Of a stretch of DNA of 64,000 nt, positions 18,188-25,920 are shown one piece after another. Location: positions 1 to 64,000 of the forward strand of contig JANTGM010000018.1 of the NCBI GenBank assembly GCA_024762925.1. The letters run 5' to 3'. The DNA comes from Kofleriaceae bacterium (GTDB lineage: Bacteria > Myxococcota_A > Polyangia > Haliangiales > Haliangiaceae). Positions within the stretch are counted from its first letter, which is position 1; each line of letters starts with the position of its first letter. The position numbers and the translations under genes were made by a program. Under the pieces are notes generated by a model. The model searched no databases and was not told the origin of the DNA. It saw only the letters and a list, made by a program, of their open reading frames with translations.

Positions 18188-20194
18188 ATGCCTAAGAGCG
18201 CCACGCATCGCTACGAACTCGTTGAGAGAATCGCGGTAGGTGGCATGGCCGAAGTGTTTCGGGCCAAGACGTATGGGCTGCACGGTTTCGAAAAGGAACT
18301 GGCAGTCAAGCGAATCCTGCCCGAGCTCGCCTCCAACCGCGAGTTCGTCGATCGATTTATTCGCGAAGCAAAGATCGCGGTCACGCTCAATCACGCCAAC
18401 ATCGTCCAGGTCACAGACTTCAGTCGCTTCGCAGATTCGTTTTACATAGCCATGGAGTTTGTCGACGGCATCGACTTGTCAACGCTTCTTAAGACGATGC
18501 GTGCACGTGAGACCCCCATTCCTCTTGCCGCCGCATTGCACATCGCCATCGAAGTTCTCAAAGGTTTGGACTTTGCTCATGGGCGAGGCGTTGTGCACAG
18601 AGATATTTCTCCCGCCAATATTCTTCTCTCCAAATCGGGCGAGGTGAAGATCGCCGATTTTGGAATTGCGCAGGCGGACAATCGTGGTTCCGGCCACACA
18701 CAACCGTTTGGCATCATGGGCAAGTGGCGCTACATGTCCCCCGAGCAGAGCCTCGGAGAGTCGCTCGACGCAAGCTCCGATCTCTTCTCCTTCGCTTCAG
18801 TAATGTTCGAGCTCTTTGCAGGCCAGCGTGTCTTTGACCAGGAGACGCCAGCGGAAATCGCTGACGCGATTCGCTTTGCCCCCATCCCAACAATGCGACA
18901 AGTACGCCCAGATCTATCTCCAGAGCTGGATAAAATCGTAGGAAATGTTCTCAACCGAGACTCTGCGGAACGGGGAAATGCGGCATCCATTGGTCGCGCG
19001 TTAATCGAGTTCTCGTACGCAGAGTCACTGCCTGTGACCGCAACCGACCTCGCCACGCTTATTGCAGAACATGAGCCTGGGTTTGAACGCGATACGTCGA
19101 CGACCTCTGACGAACTAATCGACAACATCATCAACTCTGAACTTGAGCAACGCCGGCCTGGCATGAACACGCGGCTCACTCGAATCACTCCGGTTGACAT
19201 GAACACGGACGAGACGGATACCGACGGCAATTTTGATGCATCATCAACGTCACTCACCTTTGTCGACGGAGGGCTTGGCAAGGATGGCCTAACGCAGTGG
19301 CTGCTCGGCAGTGCTCAGGGCGGTCCGGTTCAGGTTCCCGAGCAATTCACCGCGGCTCTGCCAACGGTTCCATCGAGTAGTGTGGACGAGCGACGGACGG
19401 AGCCGATGACTGCGATCGGCGAATCCCATCCCCCGCCCGCGCTGGTTCTCGAGCCGTGGACTGCAGCACCTTCTACTGCACCTTCTACAGCACCTTCTAC
19501 TGCACCTTCTACTGCACCTTCTACTGCACCTTCTACTGCACCTTCTACAGCACCTTCTACTGCACCTTCTACTGCACCCATGCCGTATCGCGTGGAAGCT
19601 GCGACGACTCGCTCTCGCCTGCCACTGCTCTTTGCGGCAATTGTTGGCGTCACCATTGCCCTCGTCGGCATGCTGCTGCTCATGGGCGGCGATTCTGATG
19701 ACCGCAACGTGGCGACTGTAGGCAATGTGAAACCTTCAAATGCCACCGAATCCTCTAAGAGAATGTCGGACGCAGCCACCGAATCGCCTAAGCCCCCCCC
19801 CGACTCTCCCAACGCCGATGCGATGCGCTCTGACACCAACGCCTCAAGCACTATGGATGCCGCCATCCCGCCCAACCCCGCTCCCCTCATTGAAGTTGAT
19901 GCTGCTACTCCCACAAAGCGTGCCGACACTCCAAAGCGCAAGCGCGACACGGGAAAGTTCGCACCAGATAAAGAGCGTGAAAAGCAGAGAGGGGAAATCT
20001 CCCTCTTTGTGAAGCCTTGGGCCAACGTTTACTTGAGGGGCAAGAAGATCGGTGAAGCCCCGATTCGCAGCCTTCGACTGCCACACGGAACGCATCGCTT
20101 GCGACTTGCGAACCCCGTAACAGGAGCCGAGAAAACCGTCACTGTCAAAGTGCCATCATCAAAACCCTATCGATTCTCACTGGCGCCTCAGTAG
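18188..20194 (+). CDS. Transmembrane Ser/Thr protein kinase with PEGA domain
   Basis: 668 residues. Kinase domain at about 9-275 with AVGGMAEVF (17-24), AVKR (Lys41), Glu60, HRDISPANIL (HRD 137-139) and DFG 157-159, all catalytic residues present. A Ser/Thr/Asp-rich linker follows, then nine perfect Ala-Pro-Ser-Thr repeats (about 427-462), one transmembrane helix (about 477-500), another Pro/Thr/Asp-rich stretch and a C-terminal PEGA domain (about 600-668: SLFVKPWANVYLRGKKIGEA). The kinase is cytoplasmic, and the repeats lie on the cytoplasmic side of the helix. It is divergent from an envelope PEGA-like gene and lies 2 kb from an FHA sigma-54 activator, a plausible but unproven target. Confidence 0.92.
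   Translation: MPKSATHRYELVERIAVGGMAEVFRAKTYGLHGFEKELAVKRILPELASNREFVDRFIREAKIAVTLNHANIVQVTDFSRFADSFYIAMEFVDGIDLSTLLKTMRARETPIPLAAALHIAIEVLKGLDFAHGRGVVHRDISPANILLSKSGEVKIADFGIAQADNRGSGHTQPFGIMGKWRYMSPEQSLGESLDASSDLFSFASVMFELFAGQRVFDQETPAEIADAIRFAPIPTMRQVRPDLSPELDKIVGNVLNRDSAERGNAASIGRALIEFSYAESLPVTATDLATLIAEHEPGFERDTSTTSDELIDNIINSELEQRRPGMNTRLTRITPVDMNTDETDTDGNFDASSTSLTFVDGGLGKDGLTQWLLGSAQGGPVQVPEQFTAALPTVPSSSVDERRTEPMTAIGESHPPPALVLEPWTAAPSTAPSTAPSTAPSTAPSTAPSTAPSTAPSTAPSTAPMPYRVEAATTRSRLPLLFAAIVGVTIALVGMLLLMGGDSDDRNVATVGNVKPSNATESSKRMSDAATESPKPPPDSPNADAMRSDTNASSTMDAAIPPNPAPLIEVDAATPTKRADTPKRKRDTGKFAPDKEREKQRGEISLFVKPWANVYLRGKKIGEAPIRSLRLPHGTHRLRLANPVTGAEKTVTVKVPSSKPYRFSLAPQ
19466..19573 (+). 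repeat. 12-bp coding minisatellite, nine copies
   Basis: Nine units of GCACCTTCTACT or GCACCTTCTACA encode Ala-Pro-Ser-Thr in the linker of the kinase gene. Units differ only at the last base of the Thr codon. Such an array can change length by slippage without breaking the frame, which would alter the linker between kinase domain and membrane helix. Confidence 0.95.
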
Positions 20195-20204
20195 CTTGGA
20201 ACGT

Positions 20205-21443
20205 CTACGAAGGTTCCCCAATCGGCTCGTACTCGCAGCCCATCGCAACAACCTCCTCTTCTGTGGGAAAGCCTATGGTCTCATACCGCGGTGGGTAGTA
20301 GTCCAATTGCTTGAGTCGATGCGGAATCACCTCAAGTGCCTTCGCAAAGGGCACCGTACACACCCGGTGCTCATCCGTATCTAGAAGCGCAATCGACTCA
20401 CTCTCTGGTAGATAGGTTTCCACGTTGCGTGTCCACGTTGCTACGACCATGCTGATTTCGCTTTGGTCCTCACTTCCGTAGAGCGTGAAGCTCGCCACAA
20501 ACTTGTCGACGCCGCGTACCTCCAAGACTTGTTCGAGCAACTTTTTCTGCGCCGCGTACTCCTCGGCACGTTCCATGATTCGCGCGACCCGATATGACTT
20601 GAGCTCCGGAAAGTCGTCCTCAGGGTGATAGGTCTGCCAACCTTCTTCCGAGAGAATGACCGGCACTAGTGAAACGGCGCGATCTTTTTCCTGCATGGGC
20701 TCTGCCAACGCCATTGCCATCTCCAGGCCTTCTTTGTGCTCTGAACCAATGACAATCATGTGAGATCGCGTTGGGCAAAGCACAACATGCGAACCGCGAA
20801 CTTCGAGCGCGGTGATGATGTCGGGAATTAGAAGTCGCGACGGCTCGTAGCAATCATTCCATGATGAGATGTAGATGCAATCGCCGGTTTCCTCAAACTC
20901 CACAGCCGCCCAAGCCCCGTCACTGCGCTCACGGAGATTTCCCTTGGCAACCTCAAGTGCGCTCCCATACGAGACACCCCATTCTTCGCACTGGGAGTCG
21001 GCAACCTGAGCGATGTGATCTTCGGCATCGATTGCAAGAGAAAGAGCAAAGTGCCCATCAGCAAAATTCCGCGTGTCGGTGACGTCGCTAATGTCTTCGT
21101 CGGGGTTCTGCAGCTCCAGTTGCAGTTTAAGGTGCTCAAGGTAGAAACGAGGACGCAGAGCGGGGAGCAGCTTGTCAAAGACCTCCGCAAAGTCATCGTG
21201 CGCATCTGGCACCATCATGGCGAGTCGCACATACCGCTCGAGTACATGGTGACGATCGCGTTTCTTTGCGGAGGTGTATTCTTCGTAGACGTTGTGGAGA
21301 AAGCTCTGTCCACCTTTTGCGAACTGCACAGAGAACGATTCTGGCTTGTACGTCGTTTCATTAGAAGGATCGCGTTGCTCGGCCTCCTGTAGGAAGAGCT
21401 TTGCAAAGTCGTCTTGGCTGATCTTTCGGTTGAAGAGTCCCAC
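20205..21443 (-). CDS. DUF1444-like (YtpQ family) protein
   Basis: About 412 residues starting MGLFNRKISQDDFAKLFL from a GTG at 21443 (an ATG at 21479 adds 12 residues). The middle part resembles the DUF1444/UPF0354 family: WGVSYGSALEVAKGNL, then DCIYISSWNDCYEPSRLLIPDI, then SHVVLCPTRSHMIVIGSEH. The last 150 residues are an extension with many Glu and conserved-looking W and Y residues. The family is cytoplasmic, with unknown function. It converges on the kinase gene, ending ten bases beyond the kinase's stop. No signal peptide is expected with the GTG start. Confidence 0.72.
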   Translation of the reverse strand: MGLFNRKISQDDFAKLFLQEAEQRDPSNETTYKPESFSVQFAKGGQSFLHNVYEEYTSAKKRDRHHVLERYVRLAMMVPDAHDDFAEVFDKLLPALRPRFYLEHLKLQLELQNPDEDISDVTDTRNFADGHFALSLAIDAEDHIAQVADSQCEEWGVSYGSALEVAKGNLRERSDGAWAAVEFEETGDCIYISSWNDCYEPSRLLIPDIITALEVRGSHVVLCPTRSHMIVIGSEHKEGLEMAMALAEPMQEKDRAVSLVPVILSEEGWQTYHPEDDFPELKSYRVARIMERAEEYAAQKKLLEQVLEVRGVDKFVASFTLYGSEDQSEISMVVATWTRNVETYLPESESIALLDTDEHRVCTVPFAKALEVIPHRLKQLDYYPPRYETIGFPTEEEVVAMGCEYEPIGEPS

Positions 21444-21509
21444 GAAGACGTGGGTAACAAACGCAATCACAATTGGCAAAGAAATTCCGAACGCCTCAGA
21501 AGAACTCTA

Positions 21510-23366
21510 ATGAGCCGGCAGCCACCAAAGAAACACTTCCAGGACCTCTGGGCGTGGTACGACCCGTTGGCGCGAGCAATTCTTCGCTCTATTCGTCGCG
21601 CAAAGCCATTTCGGTCAGTTCCACGCAGAGATTGTCAATCGCAGCGCGGTCTGGCCCTTGCGGAATGCTGTAGCGCTTCTCGCGATAGAGGTTGCCGAGA
21701 CTGCGGTCCTCTTCCTCCGCCCATTCAACGAGCCGCTCGTAGGTCCATCCACCAGCTCGCACCTCCAGAATCTCATCCCGGTCGTCGCGCCAGATCTTGC
21801 GACAAGGCAGTACTGGAACGACTGCTAGCGGCATGGCGCTCAAGTAAAGCTGAAGAACTCGCGCCCATCATCGAAAAGTTCTCAATCGCAAAAGAATCAG
21901 AGTCAGCGAACGAGATGCGCCGAACGCCTCCGAAGCACAAGGAGTGGGTGGCGCTTGCAAGGTCCATCGACGAACTCAATCGCGGGGCTCTCTTGGCAAG
22001 CCTCGCTCAGGATTCTTCTGGTCGAGTTAAGGAGCGCATCCAAGCAATCGCCAAGTGGCCCAAAGACCCACGAACGGTTGACGCCTTGCACAGGATCGTT
22101 CGAGACCTTCCTTGGGTGAGCAGCGGGAGCCGTCCAACGTGGACACAACTCTTCAAGCTTCTCAAGGAACTCGGAGATCCTCGCAGCGCAAAACTCGCGC
22201 GCGCCTTTGATCCTTCAAGCATCAAGTCGTCGTGGACGGGCCCCGCAGAATACATGGCTGGGCGACTAGCGAGCGTTGCAGATGCGATTGAAGCCCAAGA
22301 CCAACCCGAGCTACTCAGCGATGAGGATCAAGCATTTGCCAAGGAACTGCTGTCCAGCCTCCCAGCCGCTCCAAGCGGTGCATCGCACGAGGCCCTGCTC
22401 CAGATGGTTCTCGATAACCCGGCAGACGAAGAGACTCGACTGGTTGTTGCTGACGGACTACAGGAACTGGGAGACCCACGTGGAACTCTCATCATGTTGC
22501 AGCACCTAAAACTGGAAACAGGCCTCACCAAGGAGCAGAAGAAGCAAGAGAAGCAACTTCTCAAAGACAATATCGATGAACTCATTGGACCGATCAAAGC
22601 CATCTCTCTCGTGCGAGGGCGTGAGTTCGAGCGGGGCTTCTTGTCAGCGTGTGAGATCAAGCCGCAAGCCCACGAGCACCATCTCGAGAAGGCAATGGGA
22701 CATCCACTGTTGGCGACCATCACCAAGCTGCGCGCTCCAGTTTCGTTTGCGCTTCAAGAGCAGCTGCGAAGTCTGCGCCACTTGGCCATCTTGCCAAACC
22801 GGCAAGAGTCGCTTGAGCCGCTTTTTCGATCAAAGCGAACGTTGCTACTTGAGGTCTTGGAGTGCTGGATTTGGAATGAGGATGTCGAGCTGCTTCAATC
22901 CGTTCAATCGTTGCCCAAACTCAATAAGCTCATCCTTCATGGTCCCGATGAAGCGGCTCGGCGAGCTCTGCGAAGCGACTTGGCGAAGAAGGTCGACTGG
23001 ATCGCGCTCAGTGAGCCTGAGCTTGGAGCCTTGGTTGCAGCGCTTCCATCCATCACGACTGCCAAACCGAAACGCATCTCAGCCTTCTACGAGGAGGAGG
23101 CACCAGGAGAGTGGAGTTGTGAGATCATTTTGGAGCGCAAGGGTGCCAATGAATACACACGGCATCTAGAATTGTCCCCTGTTGGAGGTGGCTGGCAAGG
23201 GTCGATGTCGCGCATGTTGAAAGTCATTGATGATGCCTTCACCAAGACCAAGCCACTTCAGATTTCGAATACAGAGGTGCGTTTTCTCAAGAAGGTTCGG
23301 GACGAGGGCACGCGAGCGTCAATTCGGGAAGTGATTCCAAGCTCCATCGAGTTTTCGATGGACTGA
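21510..23366 (+). CDS. TIGR02996-domain protein with disturbed 5' end
   Basis: The core from about 21807 onward is typical of myxobacterial TIGR02996 proteins: LERLLAAWRSSKAEELAPII, WPKDPRTVDALHRI, and the signature LLQMVLDNPADEETRLVVAD followed by LGDPRGTLIMLQ. A C-terminal leucine-rich region follows. Function of the family is unknown. The frame stays open upstream to an ATG at 21510, but codons between about 21590 and 21800 lie opposite the coding remnant of a nucleotidyltransferase and encode an Arg/Pro/Cys-rich, non-natural-looking segment. Either this is a chimeric N-terminus or the real start was lost; the next in-frame ATG (21915) would cut into the conserved part. Possibly inactive. 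Confidence 0.65.
   Translation: MSRQPPKKHFQDLWAWYDPLARAILRSIRRAKPFRSVPRRDCQSQRGLALAECCSASRDRGCRDCGPLPPPIQRAARRSIHQLAPPESHPGRRARSCDKAVLERLLAAWRSSKAEELAPIIEKFSIAKESESANEMRRTPPKHKEWVALARSIDELNRGALLASLAQDSSGRVKERIQAIAKWPKDPRTVDALHRIVRDLPWVSSGSRPTWTQLFKLLKELGDPRSAKLARAFDPSSIKSSWTGPAEYMAGRLASVADAIEAQDQPELLSDEDQAFAKELLSSLPAAPSGASHEALLQMVLDNPADEETRLVVADGLQELGDPRGTLIMLQHLKLETGLTKEQKKQEKQLLKDNIDELIGPIKAISLVRGREFERGFLSACEIKPQAHEHHLEKAMGHPLLATITKLRAPVSFALQEQLRSLRHLAILPNRQESLEPLFRSKRTLLLEVLECWIWNEDVELLQSVQSLPKLNKLILHGPDEAARRALRSDLAKKVDWIALSEPELGALVAALPSITTAKPKRISAFYEEEAPGEWSCEIILERKGANEYTRHLELSPVGGGWQGSMSRMLKVIDDAFTKTKPLQISNTEVRFLKKVRDEGTRASIREVIPSSIEFSMD
21589..21800 (-). pseudogene. 3' remnant of a nucleotidyltransferase-like gene
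   Basis: The minus-strand frame ending in TAG at 21589-21591 encodes DEILEVRAGGWTYERLVEW, then AEEEDRSLGNLY, then PDRAAIDNLCVELTEMALRDE. This closely resembles the C-terminal end of a family of bacterial and phage nucleotidyltransferase-domain proteins. The catalytic N-terminal part is absent; upstream of about 21800 the sequence switches to the (plus-strand) TIGR02996 gene. The fragment therefore looks like a truncated gene left by recombination. Confidence 0.55.
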
Positions 23367-23407
23367 ACGCTAGGTGCAATGTGGCTTCAGAACAACGCCA
23401 TCCAAAG

Positions 23408-23791
23408 CTAGCCCGACCGCTCAAAACGAAAGTCGCAGCACGCACCACCTGTTGCGAGACTTGACTTGCGCTTGAGTTTCACGGGCACTTCGGGCTGCGC
23501 AAAGTAGACCTTGTCCACCTTACAGAAAATCGGCCCGAGTTCAGCGGCATCAACTCGCGACAAGAGCTCGACGAAGCGGCAAGCCGTTACTGTGAACTCA
23601 ACATAGTCTTCACCAATCACCGATTCGCCCTCAGCATTGAAGAAGCTCTGAACCATCGGAGGAATTGCAGCAATGAGTCTCTCGGGGGGGCGGGAAGTAC
23701 TGAGCATCTTGCTCAAAAACACTTTGCCTGCCTCGAGCGAGATGGTTCTCACGATCTCCCAAGCGCGCTCTTGACCGAGCTTGGCGCGCAA
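23408..23791 (-). CDS. ATC-hydrolase-like domain protein, probably 5'-truncated
   Basis: The 127 residues match the C-terminal part of the L-2-amino-thiazoline-4-carboxylic acid (ATC) hydrolase family: GEDYVEFTVTACRF, then AELGPIFCKVDKVYFAQP, then TGGACCDFRFERSG, with the three conserved Cys. Full-length members are about 150-220 residues. The TTG start at 23791 is the only usual start codon I see in this frame, yet family-like sequence (QLAPAVNLYFVLRAKLG) continues about 40 codons upstream in the same frame to a TAG near 23911 without another start codon. The gene may use a rare start or have lost its 5' end. Function in this organism not known. Confidence 0.55.
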   Translation of the reverse strand: MRAKLGQERAWEIVRTISLEAGKVFLSKMLSTSRPPERLIAAIPPMVQSFFNAEGESVIGEDYVEFTVTACRFVELLSRVDAAELGPIFCKVDKVYFAQPEVPVKLKRKSSLATGGACCDFRFERSG

Positions 23792-23908
23792 GACGAAATA
23801 GAGATTGACTGCCGGTGCCAGCTGACGCCTTGAAAGACGATCGCGTTCATCTCTTGGTTCGCCTCGGGCAGCAAAGGGCTCTCCTCGCGCCAGTTTTGCG
23901 ACAACCTG

Positions 23909-24241
23909 CTAAGCACCAAACTCGCCTGCATGCCCCCCATAGGCCTGTGTTGCGCGCCGATGCCGAAGTAGTAGGCCTCGGGCAAATGCCTCGTTTCCGC
24001 CCCATTGATCCATGTCGTACCAGAGTTCCTCACCAACAATGAGCCATTGGCCGTCCCCAGCAAAGCAGCGAAGTCGAACAGCCGCGGTAGGAGCATCGGT
24101 GTCTGTCCAGCCAGCCAGAGAGGGAAAGGCGGGAAGGTTTGACTTTGTAGAGAGATGGGTAAGAACATCCTCACTTCGCACGTGACGTTTGTGTCGCTTC
24201 CAACCCATCTGTTTGGCGCCTCGCTTTTGCTGCTTGCGCAA
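23909..24241 (-). CDS. Hypothetical protein
   Basis: 110 residues with a basic N-terminus (MRKQQKRGAKQMGWKRHKRH) followed by a part that looks like real protein: LPAFPSLAGWTDTD, AVRLRCFAGDGQWLIVGEELW and YDMDQWGG. I chose this frame over the longer overlapping one (23749-24390) because that one is rich in Ser/Cys/Arg and looks random. The end lies just upstream of the ATC-hydrolase-like fragment, so both may be co-transcribed. No family recognised; resemblance to small immunity-type proteins is only an impression. Confidence 0.5.
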   Translation of the reverse strand: MRKQQKRGAKQMGWKRHKRHVRSEDVLTHLSTKSNLPAFPSLAGWTDTDAPTAAVRLRCFAGDGQWLIVGEELWYDMDQWGGNEAFARGLLLRHRRATQAYGGHAGEFGA

Positions 24242-24338
24242 CGTTTTTGCGGTCTAACTACGCTCTTAGCGTTTGCAGAAAAATCCTCTAGGCGAGCAGT
24301 TGGCCAAGCAAACCTGCAGGTGTTGGCCAAGCAAATAG

Positions 24339-25547
24339 CTAGGGCAAGACAGCATCTTCTCGAAGAAGTGGTGCACCTTGATTGATCCAAGCCAGGATGC
24401 CCCGATAGTGATTGGAGTTAATCGTCCAAAACACGTTGGGATGATTTGGAACATCCTCATACACAGGATTCTGCAACAAGGGCGAGGCAACAGGGTCGGC
24501 TAGATCAATCCGCGGCGTTCCAGCAGGACTCACAGCATCCATTTGCAAAAGCTCGAGCGTGGCTTCAGCGCTGCCAACGAAGGGTAAGAAAAAGTCTGCA
24601 ACGTGACAGGTTGCGCAACCATCACCTCCACGAGCTACGGTTTGCAAGATCGGATGAATGTCCTCGGTAAAACCGAGAGCGCTGTTCGGGTCCAAGACAA
24701 TCGTTGGGTCACCTCGGCCATCGCCATTGACGTTGGATGTGACGAAGGAAACGCCACCTTCTGGCACGATCACAAAGATGGTCTGCGTGCCGGCGTCGTC
24801 CGGAAGCGTCACCGTGACGTTGTACTCGCCTGGATCGACGTTGAGAAATCCTGCTCGTGCACGCCGTAGATCGAGCTCTTTGGGAGCGCCCGGAATGGTG
24901 TAGTTGTCTAGCGCGCTCACAGGAGTGGTTGCGCTTGGAGAGAGGTCACTGCCATCCGCTTCCACAAAGAACGGCGTACTGACCGAGACGCCTGGATTGG
25001 CAATGGTGGAGAGTGCTAGATCTGCTGCAGGTAGCCCAACAATCGGGAGGGAAGCGGCATCCCGAAGATCCACCATCACAATGCCCTTGTTCGCCTCTGC
25101 TGTGATGCCTACGGATGAGTATTGGCGGGCCACCCCCTCGGTGGAGGCAATATACTGATCACGCACAATCGCCGAAGCCAACATCTGCAGTGCGCCACTT
25201 CGGCTGGGAACGTACCCTGTAGCAGACGATGTTAGGTAGAAGAGGCTGTTGGCCAACACTTCCATGCTGTAGACGCCCTCTGCATCAATGACTGCTGGAA
25301 TGGCTGGGTTCACGCCTTCGGTGACAACCTCAGCTCCAGTCACGGCTACCTCAGGAACGGCGAAGTAGTCGAGGACCTTGCCAGTCACCTCGTAGTTTTC
25401 AAGAGGCAATACTGTGCCCGCGCTATCCGCAAGCGGAGCAGCGTCGGTAGTATCGGCGTCGATTGGAACGTCCGTGGCATCGACACCACATGCGCCAATG
25501 GCCAAAGAAGGGAGAAGAGTCGCGAGAAGTTGGTTCGTGCGTTTCAA
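24339..25547 (-). CDS. Lipoprotein with single c-type heme site
   Basis: 402 residues from a TTG start at 25547 with GGAAG upstream. The signal peptide MKRTNQLLATLLPSLAIGAC has a clear lipobox. An Asp/Ala-rich linker follows, then a beta-rich region with a carboxypeptidase-regulatory-like segment (YEVTGKVLDYFAVPEVAVTG). Near the C-terminus GFTEDIHPIL leads into GGDGCATCHVADFF, a classical CXXCH heme site, in the arrangement seen in secreted proteins whose terminal cytochrome-like domain starts with 'HPIL'. WTINSNHYRGILAWINQGA at the end resembles the last helix of such heme domains. It is likely an outer-membrane-attached cytochrome-like protein. The longer frame to 25586 breaks the signal peptide. 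Confidence 0.8.
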   Translation of the reverse strand: MKRTNQLLATLLPSLAIGACGVDATDVPIDADTTDAAPLADSAGTVLPLENYEVTGKVLDYFAVPEVAVTGAEVVTEGVNPAIPAVIDAEGVYSMEVLANSLFYLTSSATGYVPSRSGALQMLASAIVRDQYIASTEGVARQYSSVGITAEANKGIVMVDLRDAASLPIVGLPAADLALSTIANPGVSVSTPFFVEADGSDLSPSATTPVSALDNYTIPGAPKELDLRRARAGFLNVDPGEYNVTVTLPDDAGTQTIFVIVPEGGVSFVTSNVNGDGRGDPTIVLDPNSALGFTEDIHPILQTVARGGDGCATCHVADFFLPFVGSAEATLELLQMDAVSPAGTPRIDLADPVASPLLQNPVYEDVPNHPNVFWTINSNHYRGILAWINQGAPLLREDAVLP

Positions 25548-25920
25548 AGGAGTGTCTTCCGCTGAGATTAGGTTCGCTGGGTACATCGCAGTTGGCGCCC
25601 TTGGGCTACCTTAAGACAACGCTTTGGGCCCTGACCACGGTGTTTTTGATTGTCTGGTCAATGCAAGCTGCTGGCCGAAGGAAATCGGCATAGTCGGTTG
25701 TATCTGTCGCGTGGTGTGAGGCACATGGGGTGCTACCGCCTTGATACCCCATGGACACTGGTGGGGACTGACCCGTAGTGGGGCCAAGAGAGCCCGGCAA
25801 ATCACAGATCGGCAGGGACGTAACAGACTGAAACCAAATAGGATGGTTTGGATCACATCGTGCAGTGAGAGGTGACCGTACCGACAAGGTCTCCAACCAG
25901 ACCACAAAGGCTTCACCATC
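25548..25920. other. Intergenic region between divergent lipoprotein genes
   Basis: 373 bases without a convincing gene. A GG-N10-GC arrangement (AGGCAC at 25719-25724, GTGCT at 25730-25734) resembles a -24/-12 promoter on the plus strand but would leave an about 190-base leader before the ATG at 25921. I see no tRNA, repeat copy or terminator here. The leader is rich in short G-runs and could be structured. Confidence 0.4.

Noticed and set aside
23749-24390. Long minus-strand frame of 213 codons overlapping the ATC-hydrolase and hypothetical genes
   Set aside because: Ser/Cys/Arg-rich, no family similarity, and it conflicts with better-supported frames on the same strand.
25719-25734. GG-N10-GC match (AGGCAC ... 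GTGCT) upstream of the lipoprotein gene at 25921
   Set aside because: It would leave a leader of nearly 190 bases and there is no linked sigma-54 activator; kept only as a remark in the intergenic entry.
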